Source: Hyphomicrobiales bacterium
Lineage (GTDB): Bacteria > Pseudomonadota > Alphaproteobacteria > Rhizobiales > Rhizobiaceae
Direction of reading: 5' to 3'
Assembly (NCBI GenBank): GCA_900473795.1
Contig: UCMT01000014.1
Coordinates: 62,001 to 126,000 of the forward strand
DNA: 64,000 nt
In this document: positions 60,670 to 64,000 of the stretch, one piece after another
Numbering within the stretch: the first letter of the stretch is position 1
Layout: each line of letters starts with the position of its first letter
The notes under the pieces: generated by a model
The model's input: the letters and a program-made list of their open reading frames with translations, nothing else
Databases searched by the model: none
What the model was told of the DNA's origin: nothing
Program-made: the position numbers and the translations under genes

Positions 60670-64000
<3,331 letters not shown>

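Overview
The window is a contiguous stretch of high-GC alphaproteobacterial chromosome, most like the Rhizobiaceae (Rhizobium, Ensifer, Agrobacterium and relatives). The evidence is the gene families present (DUF1192, DUF1465/RcdA, DUF1244, DUF2312/GapR, DUF882 M15-type peptidase, Omp10-type lipoprotein, homospermidine synthase), cysteine-free L31 and L36, a CtrA-type box, and interspersed palindromic repeats of the rhizobial mosaic kind. No phage, insertion sequence, plasmid function, CRISPR array, tRNA or rRNA was found. It reads as core genome with scattered accessory genes.

Layout. 1-3.2 kb: lower glycolysis (gap end, a glycolipid-binding-like protein, pgk, fbaB). 3.3-7 kb: PhzF-like isomerase, a 51-aa membrane protein, an MFS transporter, DUF1192, a candidate small RNA and an rcdA-like gene behind a CtrA box. 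7-9.7 kb (minus): GFA, DUF899, an ArsR-AHSA1 pair and rpmE. 9.9-14.5 kb: an ABC exporter, an orphan tricarboxylate-type binding protein and a flavoprotein. 14.6-20.5 kb (minus): a MotA/MotB-like pair, suhB, efp, a RIME-like repeat, a Sel1-repeat protein and a ThiE-like protein. 20.5-26.4 kb: a TSUP permease, a small ArsR regulator, two DUF465 genes, purEK, rpmJ, a TPR protein and an alpha/beta hydrolase. 26.4-33.7 kb: pyk-DUF1036, formylglutamate amidohydrolase, DUF1244, gapR, an M15-type peptidase and a sigma-54 response regulator.

33.9-38.9 kb: oligopeptidase, pabB-pabC (pabC carries an in-frame palindromic repeat) and a GGDEF protein. 39.2-44.6 kb: a complete tyrosine/homogentisate catabolic block. 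hpd faces an Lrp-type regulator, and hmgA-fah-maiA faces a MarR regulator with an inverted-repeat operator. 44.7-54.9 kb: a small secreted protein, homospermidine synthase, Omp10-type lipoprotein, a LysM-tailed 5'-nucleotidase, hemH, an SPFH-NfeD pair, an outer-membrane barrel and galU. 55-64 kb: MltB-type transglycosylase, SGNH/DUF459 protein, a TetR-RidA divergent pair with three palindromic operators, and the gltB-small ORF-gltD operon, with gltB running off the right edge.

How the genes work together. The clearest functional units are glycolysis, homogentisate breakdown (4-hydroxyphenylpyruvate to fumarate and acetoacetate), purine carboxylation (purEK), p-aminobenzoate synthesis (pabBC), ammonia assimilation (gltBD) and several envelope proteins. 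No obviously new defence or biosynthetic system is visible. The least-explained items are the MotA/MotB-like pair, the small membrane proteins (51 and 55 aa), the candidate small RNA upstream of rcdA, the repeat insertion inside pabC, the nested hairpin ahead of the barrel gene, and several well-formed operators without a known ligand.
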